DNA from: Pseudomonas petrae
Lineage (GTDB): Bacteria; Pseudomonadota; Gammaproteobacteria; Pseudomonadales; Pseudomonadaceae
DNA: 64,000 nt
Reading direction: 5' to 3'
Assembly (NCBI RefSeq): GCF_021728295.1
Contig: NZ_JAKJXE010000010.1
Span: 62,001 to 126,000, forward strand
Of this stretch, positions 52,070 through 60,597 are shown one piece after another (positions within the stretch are counted from its first letter, which is position 1; the number at the start of each line of letters is the position of its first letter). Under the pieces are notes generated by a model. The model made no database searches and was not told the origin of the DNA. It was given only the letters and a program-made list of their open reading frames with translations. A program made the translations under genes and the position numbers.

Positions 52070-52669
52070 ATGCGCATTACCCACATTCTGGCGTTGGTTG
52101 GCACACTGGTGCTGACCGGCTGTTCGTCCATGATGAAACCTGCCGACAATCAGGTCATCGAAGCCAGTCCCCAAGACAGCACCCAAGTCGTTTTCATGCG
52201 CAGTGCGTTCATGGCCAAGGCCATCGATGCGTCCGTTTATGACGTGACCGGCGGCAAGACCCAGTTCATCGGCATTCTGTCCAACGGCACCAAGGTCGCC
52301 TACCCGACGACGCCGGGCCACCACACCTTCATGGTGGTCTCGGAAGCGGCGGACTTCATGGAAGCCGATCTGGCCCCGGGCAAGACCTACTATTCGATGG
52401 TCATCCCGCGCATGGGCATGTGGAAAGCGCGCTTCTCGCCATGGCCGGTCGCCCGCGATCCGAAAGCGGAATACAGCTCGCAGTCCAGCGACTTCAAGGA
52501 CTGGATTGCCGACACCAAGCTGGTGACCAACTCGCCGAAATCCCTGAGCTGGTTTGAGAGCAACAAGGCGTCGGTCGAGTCCAAGCGCGTTGAATACTGG
52601 CCGGTCTGGCAGAAGAAAAGCGCGGCGGATGTCGACCTGCGCACGCTGCATGCAGCGGACGGGCTGTAA
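52070..52669 (+). CDS. Uncharacterised lipoprotein
   Basis: 199 residues. The lipobox LTGC lies at residues 15-18 (MRITHILALVGTLVLTGCSS). The mature part has a beta-rich look (TTPGHHTFMVVSEAADFMEA, APGKTYYSMVIPRMG), similar to the DUF2846-like domain found in Pseudomonas lipoproteins, but I am not sure of the family. A strong AAGGAG precedes the ATG. It is monocistronic. Confidence 0.85.
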   Translation: MRITHILALVGTLVLTGCSSMMKPADNQVIEASPQDSTQVVFMRSAFMAKAIDASVYDVTGGKTQFIGILSNGTKVAYPTTPGHHTFMVVSEAADFMEADLAPGKTYYSMVIPRMGMWKARFSPWPVARDPKAEYSSQSSDFKDWIADTKLVTNSPKSLSWFESNKASVESKRVEYWPVWQKKSAADVDLRTLHAADGL

Positions 52670-52712
52670 TCGCCGAGCCGCTTGATAAGGCGGCTCGCGC
52701 GCCCATCAGCGC

Positions 52713-53564
52713 TTACTGCACCCCGAACAGCGCCGTCCAGTAGATGCCGGCGTCGCTCTTCGGGTCGGTGGCGTAAGCAGCGCCCAGATCATGAAACTGC
52801 GGGTTCATGAGGTTGGCGCAATGGCCGGGGCTGGCGAGCCAGCCTTCGACCACCTTGCGCGCGTTGTCCTGCCCGGCGGCAATGTTCTCGCCGATCTGCT
52901 GGCCGATATACCCGGCCAGCTCCGCACGATCCCCCGGTGTCCCGCCGTTGCGACCCTTGTGATCAAAATAGTTGTTGTTGGCCATGGAGCGCGAGTGGCT
53001 TTCGGCTGCGCTCATCAGGGTGTCGTTCCACACCAGCGGGGCAGCAGCGGAGAACGACTGAGCGCCACATTGCTGCGGTTGCTTGCGCGCTTCATTGATC
53101 AGGCCAAGCAGTTTCTGGCCCTCGGCCTGCGCATTACCCAACCCGCCTGCGAGCAGTGGACGCGCCAGCACGATGCGCCAGTCACGGTCGTTGCGGCTGA
53201 CGCCGATGTCGACAAACTGCGGATTGAGCACGACCTGACAAAAACTCTCCTGAATCGCCGCCATGGCCGCTTGCGCGTCGCGCGGGCCCGAGAGGGTGAT
53301 CGCCTGGACGCTGACCATCGGATACGACGCCCGCGCGAGCATCGGCTGCAGATCGACCGTGCCACTGGCGGGCAGGTTCAGGCGCGGGTCGCTGTTGAGC
53401 GGCGGCAGCTCGCTCGACGCCACATTGGCGCAAGGCTGGGCCTGGCTGCGGTAGATATTGATTGACTGAATCAGCTGCGTTTCTTCGCCGGCCACGGCCG
53501 TCCCTGCCATCAGCAGCGCCAGGGGCATAACAGCGAGACACTGGATGAATGATCTGAAACGCAT
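52713..53564 (-). CDS. CAP-domain (SCP/PR-1-like) secreted protein
   Basis: 283 residues from the ATG at 53564. A signal peptide (MRFRSFIQCLAVMPLALLMA GTAVA) is followed by an N-terminal region of unknown type and a C-terminal CAP domain at about 160-283. That domain has LVWNDTLMSAAESHSRSMAN, YFDHKGRNGGTPGDRAELAG Y, GQQIGENIAAGQ and GWLASPGHCANLMNPQFHDL G. CAP proteins in bacteria are poorly understood; proposed roles include adhesion and wall interaction. Confidence 0.92.
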   Translation of the reverse strand: MRFRSFIQCLAVMPLALLMAGTAVAGEETQLIQSINIYRSQAQPCANVASSELPPLNSDPRLNLPASGTVDLQPMLARASYPMVSVQAITLSGPRDAQAAMAAIQESFCQVVLNPQFVDIGVSRNDRDWRIVLARPLLAGGLGNAQAEGQKLLGLINEARKQPQQCGAQSFSAAAPLVWNDTLMSAAESHSRSMANNNYFDHKGRNGGTPGDRAELAGYIGQQIGENIAAGQDNARKVVEGWLASPGHCANLMNPQFHDLGAAYATDPKSDAGIYWTALFGVQ

Positions 53565-53832
53565 GAAAATCTCCCTCGAACTGACGCGCCCACGGTGCGC
53601 GATTTTACCTGTCGCGAAATAGTCTGAGCCGCACAAACCGTGGAGGTTGCAGCGATGAGCAGGGTTTTTGCAATAGCCAGCGTAAAAACCAGGTGTTTCG
53701 CCGTGTGGTGCACGTTGATGCATGAACGAACGGGCACAACGGGAGAGAGCGTTTGTTTATTCTGCGCCCAGTCGGTAGTCGTTACGCGGGCTGAGCCACA
53801 TAATCAACGCTCGACCCTGCCGTGTGACTTCG

Positions 53833-54369
53833 ATGACCACAACCATTAAGCGACTGACCCCTGAATATGCCCCGGCTTATCGAGCCCTGATGCTCGAAGC
53901 GTACGCCCTCCATCCTGATGCGTTTACGTCCGACGTCGGCGAGCGCGAAGCCTTGCCGATCAGTTGGTGGGAAAAGCGGCTTGTGGTCGGGCCTGACGCG
54001 ACGGAGGTGGTGTTCGGCGCCGTTGAAGGAAGGCACTTGCTGGGGGTTGCCGGCCTCTCTCTTGAAACCCGAAAAAAGGCGCGTCACAAATCCACGCTGT
54101 TTGGGATGTACGTTCCCCACGCGCATCGGGGGAAAGGCGTTGGGCATGACCTGATCCGCAGTGTGTTGGCCTATGCCCGGAGCCAGCCGCAGCTGTTGCT
54201 CGTCCAGTTGACGGTGACCGACGGCAATCGCGGCGCGCAGGGCTTGTATGAAAGGATGGGATTTGAGGCGTTCGGGGTCGAGCCGTATGCGGTGGCGGTA
54301 GGGGAACAGTACGTCTCGAAGGTGCATATGTGGTGTGAGTTGCGGCGTTCCGGTTCAGAGACCGGCTAA
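53833..54369 (+). CDS. GNAT acetyltransferase
   Basis: 178 residues. ALMLEAYALHPDAFTSDVGE REALPISWW at the start, YVPHAHRGKGVGHDLIRSVL as acetyl-CoA motif and GAQGLYERMGFEAFGVEPYA as motif B. The ATG at 53833 is a guess over the GTG at 53824; neither has a clear ribosome site. The substrate is unknown. A REP array starts at its stop codon. Confidence 0.87.
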   Translation: MTTTIKRLTPEYAPAYRALMLEAYALHPDAFTSDVGEREALPISWWEKRLVVGPDATEVVFGAVEGRHLLGVAGLSLETRKKARHKSTLFGMYVPHAHRGKGVGHDLIRSVLAYARSQPQLLLVQLTVTDGNRGAQGLYERMGFEAFGVEPYAVAVGEQYVSKVHMWCELRRSGSETG

Positions 54370-54723
54370 AACCGGTCTTACTATTGGATCGCGCTCGATT
54401 AGTGGGACCGGCTTTAGCCGGGAAGAGGCCAGCGTGTGCGCCATCCATTCTGCGGTATGGCCTGCGACGCTTTCCCGGCTAAAGCCGGTCCTACTATGGG
54501 ATCGCGGTCGATTAGTGGGACCGGCTTTAGCCGGGAAGAGCCCAGCGTGCGCGCCCTCCATTTTGCGGTATGGCCTGCGACGCTTTCCCGGCTAAAGCCG
54601 GTCCCACAGGACACGCGGCGCTTTAGTGGGACTGGCTTTAGCCGGGAAGAGGCCAGCGTGTATACCCACAATCTTGCAGCGCGACTGCCGACGCCTTCCC
54701 TGCTAAAGCCGGTCCCACTCAAG
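54360..54723. repeat. REP/BIME array
   Basis: Copies of a palindrome with core ACCGGCTTTAGCCGG occur in alternating orientation, arranged in units of about 112 bases (GTGGGACCGG starts at 54402 and 54515, with a variant at 54626). Between the palindromes the linkers are also repeated (CCAGCGTG … GCGGTATGGCCTGCGACGC). About three units are present, so larger blocks, not single palindromes, were duplicated. Confidence 0.9.
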
Positions 54724-54756
54724 GCGTGCGGTCCCCCCTGACACTACGCGGACACC

Positions 54757-54848
54757 TGTAGGAGCGCGCTTGCCCGCGAAGAGGCCGGTGCATCCGCTAC
54801 ATCTTTAGCGTCTGGAATACCGCCTTCGCGGGCAAGCGCGCTCCTACA
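54757..54848. repeat. Pair of inverted REP elements, second type
   Basis: Two perfect 24-base arms starting TGTAGGAGCGCGCTTGCCCG are separated by 44 bases. This is the same REP type as at 49086-49175 and different from the neighbouring array. No gene lies in 54370-54896. Confidence 0.9.
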
Positions 54849-54896
54849 CAGTTTGGTATCTGCCATTGACTGATGCGCTCGACCTGCCGGCTGCAC

Positions 54897-55949
54897 CTAC
54901 CGCTCGATCGTGCGGCTCCAGCGGGCGTTCCATTCCGGACGGACCTGGTTGACCTGATCCCAGTCGATGGTCACGGCGGTTTCCAGGTATTTATTCATGG
55001 CTTCAACCTGGCCACGGGTCTTGTCGGTGGTCGGGGTTTTCGGGTTGGACGGGATCTGGTCGCCCATTTCCAGGGCCGGCGCCTGGGCTTCCGGGGTCAG
55101 CAGGAAGGCCGCGAGTTTCTGCGCCAGTTCCGGCTGGTCGTTGTTGGCGATGGTGCATTCGGCCACGTTCAGCACCACACCGCCTTCCTTCGGCGGCGCG
55201 TATTCCACCGGCACGCCCTTGAGCTTGAGCGCGGTCACCTGGGTCGGCGTCAGCGGGAACAGCGCCGCTTCGCCGGTCTGCACCATTTCCGAGATCTTTG
55301 CCGAACTGGCGATGTACTCAAGCACGTTCGGCCCGACGGTCTTCGGCCATGCCTTGAAACCCGGCTCGACGTTGGTTTCGTTGCCGCCCTGCAACCGGTT
55401 GAACATCAGAAAGCCGTGCAGCCCGAACGTGGAGGAGGCCAGCGACTGGAACACCAACTTCTCCTTGTAGCGAGGGTCCGTCATGTCGGCCCAGGACGTC
55501 GGCGCGCTCCAGCCGTTGTCCTTGAACATTTTGGTGTTGTAGGCCAGCCCGGTGACACCAAGGCTCACGGCCACTGCTTCTTCCTTGATCCTGCCCTTGG
55601 CCGGAATGTCCGCCAGGCTCGCGCTCGGGTTCAGCTTGCCGCACAGGCCCATGGAAATGGCGCGGTACATGATGCCGTCGTCGAGGAACATCACGTGCAT
55701 CTGCGGGTTGTCCTTGCTGGCCTGGGCCTTGGCGAGGATGTCCGAGGAGGTGCCCGGCACGATCACCACCTTGACGTTGTTGGCCTTCTCGAACGCCGGC
55801 AGCACATGGTCGGCGTACAAACGCTCCATGGTGCCGCCGTTCATGCCCAGGTACAGCGTCGGTTCAGCCTGTGCGGGCATCGATGCCAGCAACACGGCAA
55901 GCGGCAGGCAAGACAAGCCAGTCAGGGCAACACGTTTCATGTGAGTCAT
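54897..55949 (-). CDS. Polyamine/opine-type ABC transporter substrate-binding protein (PotD-like)
   Basis: 350 residues with a signal peptide (MTHMKRVALTGLSCLPLAVL, ending PAQA). The mature part fits family 1/PotD-like binding proteins (TLYLGMNGGTMERLYADHVL PAFEKANNVKVVIVPGTSSD). The first ATG overlaps the stop of the FAD oxidoreductase gene (ATGA), which supports that start. It is the last gene of a seven-gene minus-strand operon. The ligand is unknown. Confidence 0.93.
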   Translation of the reverse strand: MTHMKRVALTGLSCLPLAVLLASMPAQAEPTLYLGMNGGTMERLYADHVLPAFEKANNVKVVIVPGTSSDILAKAQASKDNPQMHVMFLDDGIMYRAISMGLCGKLNPSASLADIPAKGRIKEEAVAVSLGVTGLAYNTKMFKDNGWSAPTSWADMTDPRYKEKLVFQSLASSTFGLHGFLMFNRLQGGNETNVEPGFKAWPKTVGPNVLEYIASSAKISEMVQTGEAALFPLTPTQVTALKLKGVPVEYAPPKEGGVVLNVAECTIANNDQPELAQKLAAFLLTPEAQAPALEMGDQIPSNPKTPTTDKTRGQVEAMNKYLETAVTIDWDQVNQVRPEWNARWSRTIER

Positions 55950-57160
55950 GGGTTCGACCTTCCTCTGAACAATGGAGTGACGTTATCGGTGCCGGACGGC
56001 ACGACGATGGCGGGCGTTGGGGGGTGTGATTGCAGCTGCAGTGGCGGATGTGTTTGAAAACGATTGATCGAGAACGCGCCCAGATCGATGTTCGACGCCC
56101 CGGCACAGACCATCTGCGCCAGGGCCTCGCCCGCCGCCGGGCCAATCTGAAAGCCCGATCCGGCAAAGCCGAAGCCGTGCAGCAAACCGGGTTGCGTCGA
56201 ACTGGCCCCCAGGACCGGCTCGCGGTCGGGCAAATAACCTTCGGTGCCGCTCCAGGTGCGAATGGCCTGGGCACCGGCCAGCGGCGGGTACAGTTCAACG
56301 GCGTTGCGCAGGATCTCCAGAATCGCCGCCTGACCGGGACGCGCGGTGGCCGGGTCCAGCGGAAAACCCTGGCCGCCGCCCAGCACGCAATTGCCCCGCG
56401 CCACCTGCCGCGCATAAATCCCGCCGCCTTCGACGCCGGTGCTGACGTCCATGAACATCGGCAGCGGCTCGGTCACCAGCATCGCCGGATGGCCCGCACG
56501 CATCGGCACCGGTTCGCCGAACTGCCGGGCCAACTGAGCTGCCCAGGCGCCGGCGCAATTGAGCAGCCACGGCGCTCGAAAGCTCAGGCCGCTGGCGGTC
56601 CGCACCAGAAACGACTGCCCGTCATGGGCGACTTCACTGACGTGGGCCTGCTCGAACGTCTGCGCACCAGCGCGGCGTGCGGCAGAGGCGAACGCCGGGG
56701 AGACGAGGCGCGGATTGGCATGGCCGTCCTCAGCGCACAGCGAAGCGCCCACCGCCACGTCGCCAGCCCAGGGGAAGCGCGCGCGCAACTGAGCGTGATC
56801 GAGCAACTGCAGCTCCATCCCGAACCCACGTGACGCTTGCTCATAGGCGACCAGCGCGGCCATGTCCTTGTCACTGCGGGCCAGCTTGAGATGCCCCGAG
56901 CGCACGTATTCGCCGTCAGTGCCGATGAACGCGCGCAGGTCCCCCCAGATTTCATGGGCGCGCCGGGACAGCGGCAGTTGCGACAACGGACGGCCCTGAC
57001 GCCTCACGCCGCCGTAGTTCACACCGCTTGAATGCGATCCGAAAAAATCCCGCTCCAGCAACGCCACGCGTTTGCCGCTCAGGGCGAGAAACAGCGCCGC
57101 CGACGCACCGACAATCCCGCCGCCGATCACCACCGCATCCACTTCAAAGGGCTGGCTCAT
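55946..57160 (-). CDS. FAD-dependent oxidoreductase, DadA/glycine-oxidase type (dehydrogenase beta subunit)
   Basis: 404 residues from the internal ATG at 57160. The FAD motif is VDAVVIGGGIVGASAALFLA, and the C-terminal FGFAGSGFQIGPAAGEALAQ closes the FAD site. It is the DAO-type subunit of heterotrimeric amino-acid dehydrogenases (as HcnC, OoxB, LhpB). It overlaps both neighbours by four bases (ATGA), so it is made together with the other two subunits. Confidence 0.93.
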   Translation of the reverse strand: MSQPFEVDAVVIGGGIVGASAALFLALSGKRVALLERDFFGSHSSGVNYGGVRRQGRPLSQLPLSRRAHEIWGDLRAFIGTDGEYVRSGHLKLARSDKDMAALVAYEQASRGFGMELQLLDHAQLRARFPWAGDVAVGASLCAEDGHANPRLVSPAFASAARRAGAQTFEQAHVSEVAHDGQSFLVRTASGLSFRAPWLLNCAGAWAAQLARQFGEPVPMRAGHPAMLVTEPLPMFMDVSTGVEGGGIYARQVARGNCVLGGGQGFPLDPATARPGQAAILEILRNAVELYPPLAGAQAIRTWSGTEGYLPDREPVLGASSTQPGLLHGFGFAGSGFQIGPAAGEALAQMVCAGASNIDLGAFSINRFQTHPPLQLQSHPPTPAIVVPSGTDNVTPLFRGRSNP

Positions 57161-58569
57161 TGCTCTGCCTCCACGCCAAACGGCAGCGGCTTGATCGGCG
57201 CCTGTCCGCGCAATCGTCCGACGCTGGCAATGTCGCGCCCCGAGGCGTGAGCGACGATTTCCGTCGCGGCCAATCCGCACATGCGCCCCTGACAGCGGCC
57301 CATGCCGACCCGGCACATGGCCTTGACCCGGTTGATCTCCCAGTGACCCTCGGCGACGGTCTGACGGATGTCGCCGGCGCTGACTTCCTCGCAGCGGCAA
57401 ACGGTCAGGCGGTCCGGCGCCTTGGCCGCCCAGTCTTCGGGGAACGGGAACGCGGTTTCCAACCCCTGGCGAAACCGCTGGATCGCTTCCAGTTGCCGCT
57501 GCAGTTCGATGCTGCGGGCGCGGTCGATGCGGTAACCGATGTCGCCGAGCAAGGTCAGCGCCGCCAGTTCACCGGCCATTTCGGCGGCGTCGGCGCCCAT
57601 GATGCCAGCGCCATCGCCGGCCAGATAAACGCCCTCGACGCTACTGCGTCCGGCGGCGTCACGGGTGGGCAGCCAAGCGCGATTCAGCGCGCTCCAGCTG
57701 AACTCGCAACCGAGCAGATCGGCCAACTGGGTTTCGCTGCGCAGCGCATGGGCGAATGCGACGGCGTCACAGGCGAGGTTTTTCCGTTGATTGCCCTGTT
57801 GCCAGCTGACCCCGCTGACCCGCCGCTCGCCCTGAATATCGTGCAGATGAACCCCTTGATGCACCGGAATACCGTGGGCGGTCAGCCAGGCGCGGTAATA
57901 CAGCCCTTTTGCCAGCGTCGACGGCTGCCCGAGCAGCGCGGGCAGGGCGCGGGCCTGGGCGGAAAACGGCGAGCTGTCGAGCACTGCCGCCACTGTCGCG
58001 CCGGCTTTGGCGTACTGATACGCCACCAGATACAACAGCGGCCCGCTGCCGGCGAAGACCACGCGCTCACCGATGGCGCAGCCCTGAAACTTCAGCGCGA
58101 TCTGTGCCGCGCCGAGGCTGTAGACGCCGGGCAACGTCCAGCCTGGCACCGGCAGGATGCGATCGGTGGCGCCGGTGGCAACGATCAGATGCTTGAACGG
58201 CACCTGCGCCGCGCGGCCATTGCGCAGCGTGTCGAGGGTGCGTGCTTCGGCGTTCCACACCAGCGTTTCGGGGCGGTAGTCGATCTCGTGCTGCAACTGA
58301 TCGAGGGTGGCGTGAACCGACTCGGCTTTGCCCGCTTCGAAACCGTACAGCGCCTTGGCCGAACGCTTGAAATGCTCCGGCTGGCGACGATAGACCTGAC
58401 CGCCGCCGCGCAGGCTTTCATCCAGCAGACAAGGGCGCAGACCGTGGGCGAGCAGCGTCTGCGCCGCGCGAATCCCGGCCGGCCCGGCGCCGACGATGAC
58501 CGTACTCGCAACGGGGCCGGCTTGCACTTCAAAAGGCTCGTTCAAAATCCCGTTTTTCGCCTCGTTCAT
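57157..58569 (-). CDS. FAD/NAD(P)-binding oxidoreductase with BFD-type [2Fe-2S] domain (dehydrogenase alpha subunit)
   Basis: 470 residues from the ATG at 58569. There are two dinucleotide folds, VIVGAGPAGIRAAQTLLAHG and VVFAGSGPLLYLVAYQYAKA. A C-terminal cysteine cluster (LTVCRCEEVSAGDIRQT, then MCRVGMGRCQGRMC) binds an iron-sulfur centre. Architecture and size match HcnB/OoxA/LhpE-type subunits. It overlaps the next gene by four bases. Confidence 0.93.
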   Translation of the reverse strand: MNEAKNGILNEPFEVQAGPVASTVIVGAGPAGIRAAQTLLAHGLRPCLLDESLRGGGQVYRRQPEHFKRSAKALYGFEAGKAESVHATLDQLQHEIDYRPETLVWNAEARTLDTLRNGRAAQVPFKHLIVATGATDRILPVPGWTLPGVYSLGAAQIALKFQGCAIGERVVFAGSGPLLYLVAYQYAKAGATVAAVLDSSPFSAQARALPALLGQPSTLAKGLYYRAWLTAHGIPVHQGVHLHDIQGERRVSGVSWQQGNQRKNLACDAVAFAHALRSETQLADLLGCEFSWSALNRAWLPTRDAAGRSSVEGVYLAGDGAGIMGADAAEMAGELAALTLLGDIGYRIDRARSIELQRQLEAIQRFRQGLETAFPFPEDWAAKAPDRLTVCRCEEVSAGDIRQTVAEGHWEINRVKAMCRVGMGRCQGRMCGLAATEIVAHASGRDIASVGRLRGQAPIKPLPFGVEAEQ

Positions 58570-58856
58570 ACGCTGCGCCCCGGCTCGCGACTCACGAAAA
58601 CATCGGCTTCCAGCATCGTCGAGCAAGCGCGCACCCGGCGACCGTCGCCCAGTTTCACCCAGCAATCCTGGCACGCGCCCATCAGGCAGAAGCCCGCGCG
58701 AGGTTCGCCGCTGAAGTCGCTGCCGCGCAACGAATCCTTCGCCGTCAGCACCGCCGTGAGCAATGTATCGCCCTGCAAACCGCTCGCCGGCTGGCCGTCG
58801 AGGGTGAAGGGCAGCACGGCGCGATCGCGTTCGGCCAGTCGTTTCAGCAATGCCAT
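58566..58856 (-). CDS. [2Fe-2S] ferredoxin-like small subunit of the dehydrogenase
   Basis: 96 residues from the ATG at 58856. Cysteine spacing C-x4-C-x2-C … C in AGFCLMGACQDCWVKLGDGR RVRACST is that of the small subunits of sarcosine-, hydroxyproline-, opine- and cyanide-forming dehydrogenases (SoxA N-domain/HcnA type). It transfers electrons between the flavin subunits. Its stop overlaps the alpha-subunit start. Confidence 0.92.
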   Translation of the reverse strand: MALLKRLAERDRAVLPFTLDGQPASGLQGDTLLTAVLTAKDSLRGSDFSGEPRAGFCLMGACQDCWVKLGDGRRVRACSTMLEADVFVSREPGRSV

Positions 58857-58936
58857 GGCGCGCGCTCCTTCAGGCAATCTTCGGTGGGCAGATCGGTGAG
58901 CTGATCGGTGAACTGATCGGTGAACTGAACAGTCAT
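58844..58936 (-). other. Tandem 12-base repeats carrying a coupled 30-codon mini-frame
   Basis: Three 12-base units (GATCGGTGAACT and a one-base variant) at 58891-58926, with a worn fourth copy beside them, fill the gap between the permease and iron-sulfur genes. On the minus strand they lie inside a frame that starts at an ATG overlapping the permease stop (TGATG), reads FTDQFTDQLTD and ends 13 bases inside the next gene. It could be a coupling leader or an accident of the repeats. Confidence 0.5.
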
Positions 58937-59730
58937 CAATGCCTCCCCACCAGCACACGGTCCAGCCCATACACCCGGTCGAGGATGATCATGGTCGCCG
59001 CCGTCAGGGCAATGACCAGCGCGGACACGGCGGCCATCATCGGGTCGATGGATTCGGTGGCGTACACGTACATGCGCACCGGCAGGGTCTGGGTCGACGG
59101 CGAGGTGACGAAAATCGACAGCGTGACCTCGTCGAAGCTGTTGATGAACGCCAGCAGCCAGCCACCGGCCACACCGGGCAGGATCATCGGCAAGGTGATC
59201 AGGCGAAACAGGGTGAAGCGACTGGCACCGAGGGATTCGGCGGCCTGCTCGGCGCTGCGGTCCATGCCGATAGACGCGGCAATAACAAGACGCAAGACGT
59301 ACGGCGTGATCACCACCACGTGGGCGAACATCAGCCAGACGAAACTGCCGTTCACGCCCATCAGCGCGAACAGGCGCAGCATCGCCACCCCCAGCACCAG
59401 ATGGGGAATGATGATCGGCGACAGGAACAGGCCGTTGAGAAAGTCGCGGCCGGGAAAGCGGTAGCGGGTGATCGCCAATGCCGCCGGCACCGCAATCAAC
59501 GTCGCCAGGGTGGCCGCGACCACCGCCAGAATCAGGCTGTTGTAGAACGACTGAATGAAGTCGGCGCGCTCGAACACCGCCCTGAACCAGCGCAGGGAAA
59601 ACCCGTGCCACGGCAGACTGAGGGTGTTTTCCGGGGTGAACGCCACCAGGCACACCACCACCAGCGGCGCCAGCATAAACATCACCACCAGGGCGTGAAA
59701 CGAAAGGGCCAGAGGACCGTTTCTGGGCAT
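58936..59730 (-). CDS. ABC transporter permease (PotC type)
   Basis: 264 residues with six membrane segments. The EAA loop is EQAAESLGASRFTLFRLITL PMILPG, and the start (SFHALVVMFMLAPLVVVCLV) is typical for PotC/PotI-like permeases. It starts 3 bases after the stop of the other permease. Confidence 0.94.
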   Translation of the reverse strand: MPRNGPLALSFHALVVMFMLAPLVVVCLVAFTPENTLSLPWHGFSLRWFRAVFERADFIQSFYNSLILAVVAATLATLIAVPAALAITRYRFPGRDFLNGLFLSPIIIPHLVLGVAMLRLFALMGVNGSFVWLMFAHVVVITPYVLRLVIAASIGMDRSAEQAAESLGASRFTLFRLITLPMILPGVAGGWLLAFINSFDEVTLSIFVTSPSTQTLPVRMYVYATESIDPMMAAVSALVIALTAATMIILDRVYGLDRVLVGRH

Positions 59731-59733
59731 CGC

Positions 59734-60597
59734 TCATTCCCCCAGGGATTTTTTATAACGGCCTTCGACCAGCCGGTTCCACGACAGCATGACCAACAGG
59801 TTGATCAGCAGCAGCGCCACGGCAATCGCCGCGCCCATGGGCCAGTTGAGTTCCGAGAGGTATTGGTCGTAGACGACGGTGGCGACCATCTTCAGCCGCC
59901 TCCCGCCGAGTAATCCGGGGATGGCAAACGAGCTCGCTGACAGGCCGAAGACGATCAACGTCCCCGACAGCACGCCGGGCATGACCTGGGGCAACACCAC
60001 CATGCGCATCACTTGCGCCTGAGTGGCGCCCAGGGACAACGCGGCCTGTTCGGCGGAGGCGTCGAGTTTCTGCAGCGAGGTCCACACCGGGATGATCATG
60101 AACGGCAGCATCACGTGGACCAGCGCGAGAATCACTGCGAACGGGGTGTAGAGCATCTTGATCGGGCGACCGCCGAGGGCCTGGATCGCCTGATTGATCA
60201 AGCCGTCGGCGCCCAGCAACAGGCTCCAGCCAAACGCCCGCACCACCACCGAAATCAGCAGCGGCGTGAGGATCAGGATCAGGAAAATCGAGCGCCACGG
60301 GGTGCCCATGCGGCTGAGAATGTAGGCCTCGGGAACGCCGATCACTACGCACAACAGGGTCACTAGCGCGCTGATCCAGAAGGTGCGCAGGAAGATCTCG
60401 TAGAAGTAAGAATCGGTGACCAGATTGGCGTACTGCGCCAGCGTCCATTCACCGCCCTTGACCCCGACTTCGTAGTCGAACACGTTGAACGACAGCACCA
60501 GCGTCAGCATCAGGGGCAGCACCAGCAGCCCGAAGAACAGCGCCAGGGCCGGCGCCGACAGCAGGTACCCGCGTCCGGTGTCGCGCAGCACACTCAT
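59734..60597 (-). CDS. ABC transporter permease (PotB type)
   Basis: 287 residues from the ATG at 60597, which overlaps the ATPase stop by four bases. Six membrane segments (GYLLSAPALALFFGLLVLPL MLTLVLSF first) and the loop EQAALSLGATQAQVMRMVVL PQVMPG mark a PotB/PotH-like permease. Confidence 0.94.
   Translation of the reverse strand: MSVLRDTGRGYLLSAPALALFFGLLVLPLMLTLVLSFNVFDYEVGVKGGEWTLAQYANLVTDSYFYEIFLRTFWISALVTLLCVVIGVPEAYILSRMGTPWRSIFLILILTPLLISVVVRAFGWSLLLGADGLINQAIQALGGRPIKMLYTPFAVILALVHVMLPFMIIPVWTSLQKLDASAEQAALSLGATQAQVMRMVVLPQVMPGVLSGTLIVFGLSASSFAIPGLLGGRRLKMVATVVYDQYLSELNWPMGAAIAVALLLINLLVMLSWNRLVEGRYKKSLGE

Noticed and set aside
57157..58856. hcnABC (hydrogen cyanide synthase)
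   Set aside because: Subunit order and sizes fit HcnA-HcnB-HcnC, but the genes are locked by 4-base overlaps into a transport operon with an IclR regulator, which indicates catabolism of an imported compound. Related opine and hydroxyproline dehydrogenases have the same layout.
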